A stretch of DNA of 64,000 nucleotides from Mya arenaria (taxonomy: Eukaryota > Mollusca > Bivalvia > Myida > Myidae), in contig NC_069124.1 in NCBI RefSeq assembly GCF_026914265.1, positions 15,025,088-15,089,087 of the forward strand. Direction: 5' to 3'. Numbering within the stretch: position 1 is the first letter of the stretch; each line of letters starts with the position of its first letter. The notes below the pieces were generated by a model. That model saw only the letters and a program-made list of their open reading frames with translations. It was not told the DNA's origin and did not search any database. Made by a program: the position numbers and the translations under genes. Below, in pieces: positions 26,501 to 38,175 of this stretch.

Positions 26501-29500
26501 TGTATTTATACTATAGATAGTGAAGCTTCCAGCGGCGAGGAGGAAAGACGGGTTGAATTGACCAGTAAGTGACCACCATCGCTCATATTGCATATATTTG
26601 TAGAAAATCCCCCAATTCATTTGGCTGGTGAACTTTGGGTTGTTTCTTAATTGCTGTACCATAATTAGTCGTAAACATTTTTAGCTCAATGGCATCTGTT
26701 TATCAGAGAAAGAAAGTCTGGCTATTGTGATAGCCTTGATGCCGTTGTCTGTTCGGAGACAATGACGTTAAAGACTACATCATTTGCTGTGTTTGAGAAT
26801 CCATTCAAGATATAATTATACATATGAAACTTGTTTCAAATGATGCCAGTATACGCCTATGTTTAGCAAGGCACATAACTCAGACTTGTATAATTTTGGA
26901 GTTATTCCCCATGTTCGACTTAAAAAAAAACAACAGCAGACAACGTGGGCATCCAATCCACAGCAATATATTTATAAAGAAGCAATATGACTTATTGCAA
27001 GGCTTTAGAGGGACATGTTTTTAGAAGATTCAAGGTTGATATATTGCCTTGTTAAAATTCTCATTGTAATATGTTAAAATGGCAAAAACTTGTCTATGAC
27101 CCAAAGCTTTATCAGTGTACCCTTTTCCAAGGCAAGTCTGTACATCATTAGCAAATTTAATGACTAGCCACTTGACTTAATTATATTAAAATGGACATGC
27201 ATTGACATGCATCAGCATTTGCTTGATGTGGCCATGTTTAATTGTTACCACATTTCTAGGTAGCAGAAACTTGTTGAAACATTCTTGTATTGAAATATTC
27301 CTGTTTCTAAGAAATTAGAACTGTTTCACCCATCACTATAAGGCGCTCTTAGTTGATTTATCCAGATATCTGTTTTATTAATCCACACAGCTTATTTCCA
27401 ATGACTTTCAAACAAGTTAATCCACAAATAGGTTTTTTCCGGGCCTCGCACTGTCTGCAGCAATTATGATCATGAACCTTGTGCATCTTTCAGTGAAAAT
27501 CATTTGAACACTGATTTCTTTAGATATAGAAGAAAGACCAACTCCATGCATACTTTAAGATACTTTTAAGATAAAAGCAGATGTAATTGTAATGATCATA
27601 CCAGGCAAGCATTTTGTCATATTTTAGAAAGATCTAGATCAAACATGAAAGATGAAATTAGTATCTACCAGTTTTTTGGTTTTTTTTTCTACAAGTTAGA
27701 CAAAAAACTTCATTTCAGAAAAGTTTAAAAACCACATTTTCAACATGAGATCTGTGAGTTCTTTCAAATGCCTTTTTATTAAACAGAACCAAGCTAATTT
27801 AACTGTTTTTGATAAGGAATAGGTTGTGTGATTTTCTTCCTTTAAAGAGATTTTAGCATTGCTTATCAGGCTTGCTCAAATACGCGATTTATATAGCTAG
27901 CTCGTTGAAAAATTCCATAAGAATAAATGCTTTTTCACCCAAATGTCTAATTTTGATGACTGTGTAACCAGTAGAAATATTATATTAATATTGACTGCCA
28001 TGAGGGTGACAGTGCATATTGTCAACCTGAGGTAAATACTGTTGACAAGAGTCAGGGCTGAGATCGATAGCATTTTCTGAAGGTTGACAATTCGTCACCC
28101 TCAAGGCAGTTGATATATAATTTATTGTAACAAAATCTGTAGAATTTTAAAGTATTCTATTAAAATTCACATTCATCAAGAATGAGAAGTTTACAAATTC
28201 ATTTTCCAAATGGAGATATTCCAGAAATAGAGCAACACTCCTACAAACAATCCTCAGTTTATCATCTGAATCTTTTGATGATTCTAATGTCAATACCATC
28301 AAAACCCTTTTGGCTCGAACTCGTATGGCTATATACCCTTGAACTGGATGTAAAGACCAATTTTAAAGACCATTCTACTGAATATGACAATTCCCGCTTG
28401 GCATGAACTTCCACTTGTATTTTCGCTAAGGGGGTTTGACTGTAAATCATTTTCACTGTGCTGCAAATCTTGCTGCCATTTAAGCAACAATTGTCGGCTA
28501 GTTAATAAAGCGCTCAGGTGATACAGACTTTAAGGAAAGTCAGTAAAATTAATAAATCCCATATTTGTAGCATATTGCCAATTTGTATGTTCTATAGAAG
28601 CATAATATATTAACCATGACTGTGTGTGTTACAGTGGATGAGAGTCAAGGCAACCTGACCAGTCTAAAGAACAGCGGCCTCTCTCTCTCACTCGCTTCTC
28701 TCTTTTCTGGTGAGTGGATCATAAGTCGAGTGTTTGTGTGATTAAGTAATTAAGTCATCACACAACTGATAACAGATTTTACTTTGTCAGTTTTGCGAAG
28801 AAATAAATGAAAGTATTATGATAGCCTTGATATCATTGTCTGCGTTGTTTGTTGGTGTTCAAAATCTTGAACTTTGGTCATAACTGAAATAATGTTCAAG
28901 ATATTCAAATGAAACTTTGTCAGCATGATTCCGTAGACAGTATTGTATGACATGTGTGTATGAATGGCCAATTACTCAAGCTTTGATAATTGTTGAATAA
29001 TGACCCTTTTGACTTAAAAAAACCCATACTCCCAATCAACCACCAATCGCTTTCAGTGCTCTGATATACTTTTTTTATTTGTAGAGTGAAGAAAAGGAAA
29101 AATCTATGGTACAGTTTAACGATGGAAAGAGAAATGTGGTAATGTACATTAACATACTTTCAGATGCCGACCTCCAGAAGACAAGACAGTCTTCATACAC
29201 CTTGGACCCTTCCACCATCCCAGAAAATGGAAACATAATGTCCGCAGAGTCTGTTGCCATATCCTTGCTGAAGAAATTCTCTGAACACCAGTTACCCAAG
29301 GCCTCGGACCTACAGTGGCTTGTATCAGAGAGCGATGCCCCACAAAGGGTAGGAATATATATCGATATATCTTCATCAAAGTTTAATAGTACTCACTGAT
29401 AACGCAAGTCTATTCATGTAGTCAAGAAGAGATAAGCCACCCCCTGTGAAAGATATCCAATCTACAGTGACTAGTATCAAAGTGGTAAACTGCACAAAGG

Positions 29501-32500
29501 GTAAGAATTGAATATCGTCTTCAAATTAACTCATACTCATTGATGATGCTAGCTAAAACATGTATATAGGCAATTAGCTTTTATTTTCTGAACATGTCCT
29601 GCCCAAGGGTTCTGATCTGCAGTTGTGTTCAGGGATGGTACTCCTGAGAGGAAACAGGGCTGGTATTCATAAGACATCTTAAGTTATTTCTTATCGTAAG
29701 TCAAATTCCCAAAATTTTAATAGACCAATTTAAAGAAAGTACAAGTGTTCCTTACAATTTCTTTTGTATAGCACATAACATTGATGAGAATAGATAGTTT
29801 TAGATATAATTAATTCATTATATCATATGACCAGTGAGATACTTTGCTTAAGAAAATGACTTAAGTTAAGAATTGTCTTTGGATGTTTTATGAATACCAG
29901 CCCTGAGCTTGGGTGATTATTGAAGTGTATGGTTAAACAGTGACCTTTGGAAGGCTTTACGAAATGAACATGAATTAATATGAATTATAAGAGGAACAGG
30001 AGTATTTTCATTCTCTGACACGTATAGTAATAACCTTTAACCTGCATGGAAAGACACTAATTTTTTGGTGATTGCTAGTACATTTACATAGATTGCATGT
30101 ATGTGGATGTATTGTTTCAGTTATTGCCGTTGCCCAACTCCTACCCGGTGTCACCTGATGATGCTGACAATCCCAAGCAGTCAATGGTAAAGATAGACAT
30201 AGTTTGGTGTAGCATTGAAAATGAGAGAGTTACTGTGCAGATTGCATTATGCTTCTATACCTTTTTATAGCAATACTTTTATGTTAATTGACCAGTTGCG
30301 AAAATTACTCTTGCAACTTTTAAAGAGTGTTTGGCGAGGGTTTTAAGTTCATCCATTGGACAATGCAGCTATTTGTTTTCATTTTTTAGCTCGACTATTC
30401 GGCGTCCGGTTAAAGTTTTAGGGCAAGTTGGGATTTTCACTTATAAGTCCAATACCCTACATTCAATTGACTTAATACTTCACACAGTTGTTCAGGGCCA
30501 TCACATGATGAGGTTAGATAACTCCATATTATTCTTTACACAGATTATGGCCCCTGATTGACTATGGAACTTGGGTTAAAGTTTAGGGCAAGTTGGAATA
30601 TTTATTAATAACTTCTATATCCTTTGTTCAATTGACTTAATACTTCACACAGTTGTTCAGGACCATTACACAATGAGGTAACATAAATCCATATTATCCT
30701 AAATACAAGTTATGGCCCCTGATTAACTTAGGTTAAAGTTTTAGGGCAGGTTAAAGTTTTAGGGCAAGTTGGGATTTTCACTTAAAACTCCAATACCATT
30801 CGTTCAATTGACTTAATACTTCACACAGATGTTCAGAGCCATCGCATAATGAGGTTAGATAACTCCATATTATCTTTTATACAAATTATGGCCCCTGATT
30901 GACTATGGAACTTAGGTTAAAGTTTTAGGGCAGGTTGGGATATTGTTTAATTACTTCTATACCCTTCATTCAATTGACTTAATACTTCACTTAATTGTTC
31001 AGGACCATCACCCAATGAGGTTACATAACTCCATATCCTTAATACAAGTTATGGCCCCTGATTGACTTAGGTTAAAGTTTTAGGCAAGTAAAAGTTAAGG
31101 GCAAGTTGGGATTTTAATAAAAAAAACTTCTATACTGTTCATTAAATGCACTTAATAAAATTCAAAATTATTTACGACCATCTTACAACAAGAAACGTAA
31201 CTCCGTTTTAAGCCTAAATACAAGTTATGGCCCTTTTTTTTTTTTTTAAATTTCCTTTGAAAGGCATATTTGTATATTCTTAACCACATTTTCATAATGG
31301 GAAATCAAGTTATTTGAATGACTTGCGTCATTGTTTGGGCGGGCTGGTGTGAGGGCAGCATCAAAGTCACCTTATGTATCAAATGATTTTAGTTAGGTTT
31401 GATATAAAGAGACCAAACTTGGTATTATTACATCGTTATTGTATTCTAAGTCAAAGCAGCGTAGTCGAGCGCGCTGTCTTACGACGGCTCTTGTTATAGA
31501 GTATAATGCCATTATTAGTTGGCTTGTTATTTGATTGACAATTGGCAATTGGATGTTTGTAACATGGATACTAATATTGCTTGTGAGTCTTGCTCAAATT
31601 GCTCAAGAAAATGGGATGCGTGCATCAACTGTGGTCTGGTTTGTTTTCAGACTCGGCTGCGAGGCAACATGGAGTGGGCTCCACCTCGCCCACAGATCAT
31701 CTTCAACATTCACCCACCACCCAGGTAAATAAGTTAAAACTTATCTCAGAATGCACTTTTTTATGTAGAAACAATTTTTAAATGATTATAATTAGGATAA
31801 TTGATATTTACATTCACGCGATAACATATCATCGTCCTTTACATTGTGAATGTTTTTTAAATGGCAAACAATGGATTAGCACAAAATATGTTTATTTATC
31901 ATATATTTCAAATCAGTCAGTCTGATTTGTTCAACAACGTTAAAGGTGTCAGGCATTCACAATTTGTTTTGTCTGTTTATGGATTCCCGACCTACCCTAA
32001 ACTTCTGCACCCTCATCCTAGATTGTAAATAACAATTGTTTTGTCCCTGTTATATTTTTTCTTCTTTTCGGATAACATTATAGTAGTTAAACTTTTCTTT
32101 TATTTTATAACTATATATACACTGATAATACCTACCCTATATATTTTGGCAGTGATATCGGAAACAAATTGTACAGATATTTAAGTAAGGAATTGCGGGA
32201 TTGATGTCATTATGGGTTTGAATGCAATTGGGCTGGTAAATGTGTGTGGAGTCCGATAATGACATCAGTCCCGTAATTCATTACTTATATTTACACCAAT
32301 AGTTCATTATTTCATTCAAAAATTTAAAAAAATACTTTTTATTTAAGAATACATTTCATTAATCCTTTCTTACCCATTCTGTAAATAGAATGACCTGACT
32401 GTAACTGGAAACATTTGATCAAATGTTGTCACAAAAATGCGGGAAAAGATCAACCACTTGAAATCACTTTTAAACATAAAATTGAAACACTTACGGCAAC

Positions 32501-35500
32501 GATACATTTAACATATCATTATTTAACACTTTCTAAAATGTTTGTTTATATTTTACGGCACCTGCTGACACAATACAAACAATAACAAGATAAAAAAAAT
32601 CAGGTACCTGTATATTGTTATGCGATGAATTGTGTTTCGAACATATCCGAAGATGTTACGTTCATCGATTGATAAACACAATTGCTAAAAGGCAGTTCAT
32701 TTAAGGAATGAAAGTTGAGGTGTAAATGTTGAATAATTCATTTAAATCATCTATCAATAAAACAGACAGTATCACTATATATCTTATTTCAGGAGAAATT
32801 CAGTGCTGGTGAAACAGAACTACAGATGTACAGGTTGTGGAATGAAAGTGGAACCTGGTAATTATTGCACTCTCTGGCTACTGCACCAATTAAGGAATTC
32901 ATTTCATGTTTCTACCAAACAACATTCATACCTTATAGGTTAATCTGCCAGTCAAAGAAAATGTTCCAAATTTGCCAGTCTAAAAAATCATTTCGCAAGT
33001 GCCTGTGAAAAGAAATTATTCAAATAGTTCTATGTCTGCCTGTCAAAAAAAAATGCTTCCAAAGCACCTGTCAAAGAAATAGTTCCAAATCTGTGTTCCA
33101 AATCTGCTGTCAAAGAAATAGTTCCAAATGTGCATGTCAAAGAAATTGTTCCAAATGTGCGTGTCAAAGAAATTGTTTAATGTACCTAATTGTAACAGCT
33201 CCAAGGTGCGTAAATATCATTTAAAATGATGAATTGTGCCATAGAATTTTAACCAATTAAAACATCGTTCTAATTGATTGGCATGTGTATAGGAGAAATC
33301 ATATTAATAAATTTAATTTTGAACAGTGGAGTATTGTAATTTAAGTAATTAAGGCAGGGTTTACTTCCCTCGACAGTACTATATATGCTATTCATTGGCA
33401 CTTGTCATATCTTTTCAATCGATAAGCAACTTCCTCAGACTTCATTTCTTTTGATACTCGCAGTTGAAGTGTTTTAATCATAATTAGTAAATACTCTTTG
33501 CAGTTGTAAATTAATGATTGAAGCAGACTGTTATCCAAATTTATATTGCCATTTTTGTAGCTTTGTGTTGGTTAGTTATGTACATAACCTTATTTTTTAC
33601 TTGTCTAATCGCAAAATTCTTGTTCTTTTTTATTACAGGTTATGCAAAAAGATACAGATACTGTGAATATTTAGGGAAATATTTCTGCCAGTGTTGTCAT
33701 AGTAACCAATTATCTGTGATTCCTGCAAAAGTGCTGCACAAATGGGACTTCACCAAATATTATGTGTCAAACTTTGCCTATGACTTTCTTGCAAAGATGG
33801 GTGAAGAGCCATTATTTAACTTATCAGACATAAACCCCATGTTGTATAAGAAGACAAAGTTTCTGGTGCAGATAAAGGGCTGGCGGACACAGCTAGCGTC
33901 ACTACAGTCACTTCTTGGACTATGCAAACTGGCCAAAAGGTGAGAGGTCTAATCTCATCACCTCAGTCGATACGAAGCAAGAGGTTGACTTACAAGCATT
34001 ACTCATTTTATTGCCCTTTATTGCATTAGAAAACTAAAAAGTATATCAGAAATCTTAATCATTGAAAGACATTTATCATTAAATAATAGCAGGTTTGTAT
34101 TTCAGAAAGTGCAAACTTGCGTTTCTTTCTCCATGATTAGTGGTTATACTCCTGGATGTAGATCTCATTTAGAAGAATATACAGTAACTTTAAGTCATTA
34201 TCTCAGTAATAAACATTTATATAGATATATATACCAATATATATCATTTATATGAATATTTTGTCGCCTGCAAAGCATGGCAGATACATAGGGATTAATT
34301 TATCTTCTTGCGTTGTCTGCATCCACATCATTTGTTTCCAATTAATAGCTTTTAGTGTCTTTAAATGTATATTGGTCAAGGTCAGTAGATGGTCACCCTG
34401 TTGATTTTTGGCTTTGTAGGTCAAAGGTCATGCTCAAGGTGGCATTTGCACTCCGCACAGCTGACGCATCCATTTAAATGAATTCTAGTTTGTATCTGTC
34501 TTGTGTGCAGTCTTTCAAAGATGATTGTCAAACTTCTCAAAACACTTTGTTAGATAAATAATAGTTCTTATAACAATGTTGTTTACAGTCTTTCAGGGAA
34601 GATTATCAAGCTCCCCAGCCATTGGCTAGAGGATGTTCATGTGTACTCTCTCAACGACCTCATATCAGTAAGTGAATGGTAAACAGTCCATATTTTTTTT
34701 AATTTACATATTGTTCATCCCAGGAACCCCAAAAGGAACTTTTTTTTAGTGGGACCCTATAAATTTACCAGGGCCCCCTATTTGTCAGCCATCAGAGTCC
34801 AAGGACATTAGCTTAAAATTCTTAGGGAAACTTTGCTATGTACATGTTGTGTCATAGAATGAAATATGATGTTTTCAATGCCAATTATTTCTGTAAATAT
34901 CAATCACGGTCGATAATGTGTCTGAATTGGATTTTCAATGCTTGAAATCATGTCATTATATAATTCTTGAATGTGGAATACATAATATAAGACACATTTC
35001 TGCAGGTGAAGGCAGGTGTTTCAGGCCACGTCTACAGCAACATGAAAAACCTGGCCAGTGAGTGTATCAACCATGTGCAACATTGCCAGGTATGAGTTTA
35101 ATCCCATAATGAAGACTATATTACCAGGACTGATATCAACATGGACCTAAATTGTTAACTCCTATAACCATGTGCAACATTGCCAGGTATGAGTTTAATC
35201 CCATAATGAAGACTATATTACCAGGACTGATATCAACATGGACCTAAATTGTTAACTCCTATAACCATGTGCAACATTTGCCAGGTATTAGTTTAATCCC
35301 GTAGCGATGACTATTTTGCAAGGTCTCAACATGGACTTAAAATGTTAACTCATATAACCATGTGCACCATTGCCAGGTATTTATCTTGACCAAGAAGCTT
35401 AATCCTGTTACCATGTGCAACATTGTCAGGTATTAACATGGGCCTAGAAGCTTAATCCCTTAACAATGTGCAACATTGCCAGGTATTAACATTGGCCTAG

Positions 35501-38175
35501 AAGCTTAATTCCTTAACCATGTGCAACATTGCCAGATATTAACATGGGCCTAGAAGCTTAATCCTGTAACCATGTGTGCAACATTGCCAGGTATTAACAT
35601 GAGCCTAGAAGCTTATTCCCTTAACCATGTGCAACATTGCGAGGTATTATCATGGGCCTAGAAGCTTAATCCCTTAACCATGTGCAACATTGCCAGGTAT
35701 TAACATGGGCCTAGAAGCTTAATCCTGTAACCATGTGCAACATTGCCAGGTATTAACATGGGCCTAGAAGAAAAATCCTGAAACTTCCTGCAGCATTGCC
35801 TGTTATTAACATTGGCCTAGAAGTTCTATGCTATACTACCCCTTGCATGACCGTATTCGATTAATACCAATCTTAAAATCCACCACTGAGGCAATGAATG
35901 TGGAATTCCAGATTTTTTACAGACTTTTTACAACCCTGAATCTGTTGCCATGTGTATATGCTTTATGCTTTATCCATTCCTTAAAAATGAATTCCTGTAA
36001 TAATAATTGTAGCTCCTGTCATAAATCTGCGTAATTTTACTATTTTCTGAACAGGAGCAAAAATAGGTTAATCTAATTGATAACAATAAAATAATATGTA
36101 TGTTGTTCAACACATAACTGGTATACATATCATGGCAGTATTTCCATTAGTGTAGGGACATATTTTCCCAATACTCTTATACATGTAACTGGTAAGTTCA
36201 TCTGTACCATAAGATTGATTTGAAATGCAACATGATTTGTAAATATTCTAACAAAGGTATCACTGTTTCACTATCGTTTTAAGTTCTGCCATGGGTTTGG
36301 TTTCATCTGTGAGGTGTGCCGTAACCAGGATGACATTCTGTTCCCCTACCAACTGGAGACCGTCTGCATATGTCAGGGTATGGTGATCTACAACTTTCTT
36401 TACTTATTTTTTTGGTATTCTGGTAAATGACTTATTTTTATAGAAGTTTATTTTTTCCAACATCTGCTATGTAAAAGAGTTTACATATTTTGTATAGAAG
36501 GTAGAGAGAGTTGAGTAGATAAATATAATTTTTTCAGTAGGTTTAGTGTCAACATATAATTTCTAAGCAGAGCATTGATTGCAATTTTAACAACTTAGCA
36601 TGATCCTAAATGGAAGTCACTTGGCAATTTATTGGCTTGAATTGAGTTGCATCAAAAATTTTGCTTAAAATAAAGACTGTGAAATAATGCCTTCAAATAT
36701 CTAAGATTACTTGTGTAAAACTACTATGTCTAAAATTCTTAGTCACAATCAATCTCTTACCAAATGATCTGCCTTGACGAACAAAGAAGATATCTGCCAC
36801 CACATACCAAATATAGAATTTTCAATTTTTTTATTTTTTTTATTTTGTAGATTTCCTTTTTCTCTTTTAAATCTGTGAAATATTGAATTTTCATATCTTA
36901 TGGTCAAGATACGTCTTAGTATTCTTTCAAGAGGATAAATATGGTTGAATGATTTTGATTATCTTCACATGAAATGCATGGTGGCAATAATAACTGTACT
37001 ACAAAGGGAAGTCAAGGCTGATTACAGTTTGACTTACAGTGTATTGTAACCATATATTGATGTGTCAATTTACAGGCTGCAAGTCCTGCTTCCACAAGTC
37101 CTGCTATGTGCCACAAAAATGTCCGAAGTGTGCCAGAATAGAGGCAAGGTGGTAAACTTGAAAATAAAGAACATATACACTTGTTTGCTTCTTTGATATA
37201 TATAATGAAGATTTTATTTCATCGAGTGATTATCATAATACTTGATTCTACATATGACACTGTTTTGATGCTCACTTGGTGAAATTTTGGTCCTTGAGAT
37301 GAAAAATATTCTTGTTTTAAGACTTGATTGTTGTTTTTAAGGAAAAATAGTTGAAATAGCATTAGTTTCAATGTTGGTGGCATCAGCGACACCATCAGCA
37401 CGCAAAACCTTTGCCAAACTATAAAACTTTCATTGATAGGATATTGACATGAACCTTTTATGGTACATAATGTTGCAAGAGACAATAAGCATATGCAGTA
37501 ATGCACATTGCTGTCCCAGTATTCATACAACATCTGGAGTAATAACTTATGCTAACTTAAATCAATTTTTTTTTTTGTAGTTTGAGTTTTTTTGTCATAA
37601 ATTTGATTATTTTAAATAAAGACAATAAAGAATATTTCAAAAATTATCAAACATATTTATATTATATGATGTTTTATGAATATCATTCCTGATTTTATGT
37701 ATTGCTCCGGAAAACACAGAAAGAACACATCCAGACAAGTGAAGGCATTTTCAAACAGTGCCCTTCTGTAGCTTTGAACTTATTAAAGAACTCATTTAAA
37801 AACATAACATCTGAAAAGTGTGTCAAATCTGCTGGTAAAATATTATCATTTAGATTGTGACCACGATAGTAAGACAGAGTTTCATTGTGTAAGCTAATTT
37901 TGAGATAAGGGCATATAGTCTTTAGACTAGTCAACTACATGTAGCATTTTGTAGCTGAGAAATAATTTGTTTCTTGTCTTATATAAGCTAATTAATATAT
38001 TCATAAATCGAAGGACTTTATAAACAGAGCTTATCCCATACATATATCTATATACTGATATGATAATTCTGTAAATAACTATTGAAAGAGGTAATTTTAA
38101 TTCAGGCGCCAGCGCCTTCAAGAGGAAAGTTCAGAGGACTTGGATGAGCCTGCAGAGAGAACAGAAAACACATGA
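11593..38175 (+). CDS. RUBCN: Rubicon, RUN and Rubicon-homology autophagy regulator
   Basis: Twenty-two exons in consistent phase: 11593-11627, 14457-14613, 15310-15532, 17983-18089, 19080-19284, 21135-21746, 22300-22427, 23426-23605, 23958-24000, 24648-24710, 26517-26564, 28635-28709, 29164-29348, 30121-30186, 31651-31724, 32793-32857, 33639-33939, 34589-34667, 35006-35089, 36284-36377, 37076-37148, 38106-38175; 988 residues (human 972). RUN domain about 15-180 ([18 protein letters not shown], then [14 protein letters not shown]). The centre is Ser-rich with a Gly run. [19 protein letters not shown] and the [14 protein letters not shown] block match human Rubicon. The C-terminal Rubicon homology domain (about 735-967) keeps its zinc-type cysteines: [53 protein letters not shown]. 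In vertebrates Rubicon binds PI3KC3/UVRAG and Rab7 at endosomes and slows autophagosome maturation. Exon 8 could instead begin at 23354, adding 24 residues; 23426 is preferred because it reproduces the human LEK-ENAHFS junction. The exon 2 donor could also be 3 bases earlier. Confidence 0.95.
11942..12292 (+). mobile_element. tRNA-derived SINE
   Basis: It begins with a tRNA-like head: A-box-like TGGCCTAGTGGTTATGCATC and B-box-like GTCGTGGGTTCCAAG, about 40 bases apart. A body follows with AGCTCCCTTGCCTGGCGCTC and ends near AAATACATACATTAAC. Target duplications were not resolved. It lies in Rubicon intron 1. A 112-codon open frame across it is incidental. Confidence 0.65.
12443..13027. mobile_element. 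Inverted-repeat element, CAGTCAATTGTAACCA family, copy 1
   Basis: The ends are inverted copies: CAGTCAATTGTAACCACTCC at left and GTGGTTACAATTGACTG at right, continuing into C-rich runs and CCAGGTaCaGGGaatag / ggacctgg blocks. The interior (AAGGCCCATTCCCTGG, AATGCCCCTGCACCCC) matches the copy at 39288-39607. It is interrupted by another element at 12586-12829. No coding capacity. Rubicon intron 1. Confidence 0.75.
12586..12829. mobile_element. Small MITE nested in the 12443-13027 element
   Basis: Ends CAGGGTTT and AAACCCTG are inverted, with CTCGCAAA / TTTGCGAG just inside. The flanking host bases AAACT occur on both sides, a 5-base target duplication. CAGGG ends are hAT-like, but hAT elements usually make 8-base duplications, so the superfamily is uncertain. 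Repeated GCGAGTT motifs fill the interior. Confidence 0.65.
13215..13480 (-). mobile_element. End fragment of a Helitron-like tandem-core repeat
   Basis: TTTTTAGTCCCCCGCCACAG begins a block with CTGTCTGTC-type runs and then AAGGTCAAGGTCAC motifs. The C-rich end plus GTCTGTC run plus core recurs in other orientation at 50653-51141 and 49945-49996. It is probably a reversed, truncated member of that group. Rubicon intron 1. Confidence 0.4.
15995..16560. repeat. Degenerate tandem repeat, units of about 130-170 bp
   Basis: Four or more diverged units share AAATTTAGTCAGAATGTGT, AACCAGTCATAT and CTTTGTCCAATCA-like blocks. Spacing between the AATGTGT blocks is about 160, 140 and 150 bases. It resembles the cores of the tandem-core elements elsewhere in the window, but no ends were recognised. 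Rubicon intron 3. Confidence 0.6.
18214..18866 (+). mobile_element. TTAA-type MITE, copy 3, split by a SINE
   Basis: The most complete copy of this family. It starts TTAAAGTGACACTCTTA and ends GTAAGAGTTCATCTTTAA, with TTAA on both sides. Without the 249-base SINE and one copy of its target site it is about 393 bases long. It shares ACCGCTTTTAATGCTCATTT and GGTATCCTTCATAAGAACC with the other copies. Rubicon intron 4. Confidence 0.75.
18491..18739 (-). mobile_element. tRNA-derived SINE with 11-bp target duplication
   Basis: Read on the minus strand, the head has an A box (TTAGCGCAGTGGTTAGCGCA) and a B box (GGTTTGATTCCCGG), then CCGGGTTCTCCGGTTTCCCC and a tail near AAATAAATATGTTTAAAC. The host duplication TTTCAAATTTA flanks it at 18480-18490 and 18740-18750. 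The central block resembles conserved domains shared by SINEs of marine invertebrates, but I cannot name the subfamily. The perfect duplication points to a recent insertion. Confidence 0.9.
22322..22347 (+). repeat. Glycine-encoding G run in Rubicon exon 7
   Basis: A run of GGG/GGT codons gives seven glycines ([11 protein letters not shown]) near residue 455 of Rubicon, in the low-complexity middle region. It is likely length-variable and prone to sequencing error, yet the exon keeps the expected phase on both sides. Confidence 0.85.
23213..23298. repeat. Short 18-bp tandem repeat
   Basis: About five units of AGGAAGTCTGAGGAAGGC with substitutions. It lies in Rubicon intron 7, about 55 bases before a possible alternative exon 8 start. 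The 18-base period keeps a reading frame open, which is incidental. Confidence 0.85.
25052..25466. repeat. 30-bp minisatellite, about 14 copies
   Basis: Units share GTAGAAAGTTGCATCCCAAA followed by AACATTCCTG. Because 30 is a multiple of three and the units lack stops, long frames stay open on both strands ([10 protein letters not shown] repeats on +, [10 protein letters not shown] repeats on -). It lies wholly in Rubicon intron 10 with no splice sites that would make it coding. Confidence 0.9.
27985..28117. repeat. Inverted repeat / hairpin, arms about 40 bp
   Basis: The left arm holds GACTGCCATGAGGGTGACA...TTGTCAACCT; the right arm holds AGGTTGACAATTCGTCACCC then TCAAGGCAGTTGAT. The arms pair with a few mismatches around a loop of about 55 bases. 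It could be a small foldback MITE or a transcribed hairpin. Rubicon intron 11. Confidence 0.7.
29655..29905. mobile_element. hAT-like MITE, 251 bp
   Basis: Inverted ends CAGGGCTGGTATTCATAAGA and, on the right, TTTTATGAATACCAGCCCTG, with CTTAAG blocks just inside. No transposase. The CAGGG start fits hAT-type elements. A clear target duplication was not found. Rubicon intron 13. Confidence 0.85.
30385..31497 (-). mobile_element. Helentron/HINE- or pearl-like element with tandem core
   Basis: Reversed member of the family at 47170-48462. The left end TTTTTAGCTCGACTATTC and the right end GTAGTCGAGCGCGCTGTC then GGCTCTTGTTA match that element's two ends in reverse complement. Between them lie four to five units of about 175 bases sharing GTTAAAGTTTTAGGGCAAGT and TTATGGCCCCTGATTGAC. 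Subterminal inverted repeats plus a tandem core fit the HINE/pearl description in bivalves. Rubicon intron 14. Confidence 0.65.
32182..32287. repeat. Inverted repeat with 32-bp arms and 42-base loop
   Basis: The left arm 32182-32213 contains AGTAAGGAATTGCGGGATTG and ATGTCATTAT; the right arm 32256-32287 contains ATAATGACATCAGTCCCGTA then ATTCATTACTTA. The arms pair almost fully with few mismatches. No target duplication seen. Rubicon intron 15. Confidence 0.75.
32945..33185. repeat. Degenerate minisatellite, about 27-bp units
   Basis: Repeated variants of GTCAAAGAAATAGTTCCAAA separated by TGTGC or CTGCC spacers, seven or eight copies, the last ones best preserved. Rubicon intron 16, between exons encoding the two halves of the first cysteine cluster. 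Confidence 0.75.
35071..35825. repeat. Tandem array that includes the Rubicon exon 19 splice donor
   Basis: The unit begins with the last 19 bases of exon 19 plus its donor (CCATGTGCAACATTGCCAG|G) and repeats through the following intron. Copies start near 35071 (real exon), 35168, 35264, 35358, 35410, 35464, 35517, 35570, 35625, 35678 and 35730, with a worn one near 35785. The first units are about 96 bases, later ones about 53. Most copies retain CAG|GTATTA or CAG|GTATGA. Confidence 0.9.

Noticed and set aside
33518-33638. N-terminal extension of Rubicon exon 17 (hydrophobic, membrane-like)
   Set aside because: It is intron sequence; the acceptor TTTTTTATTACAG at 33638 and phase with exon 16 define the exon start.
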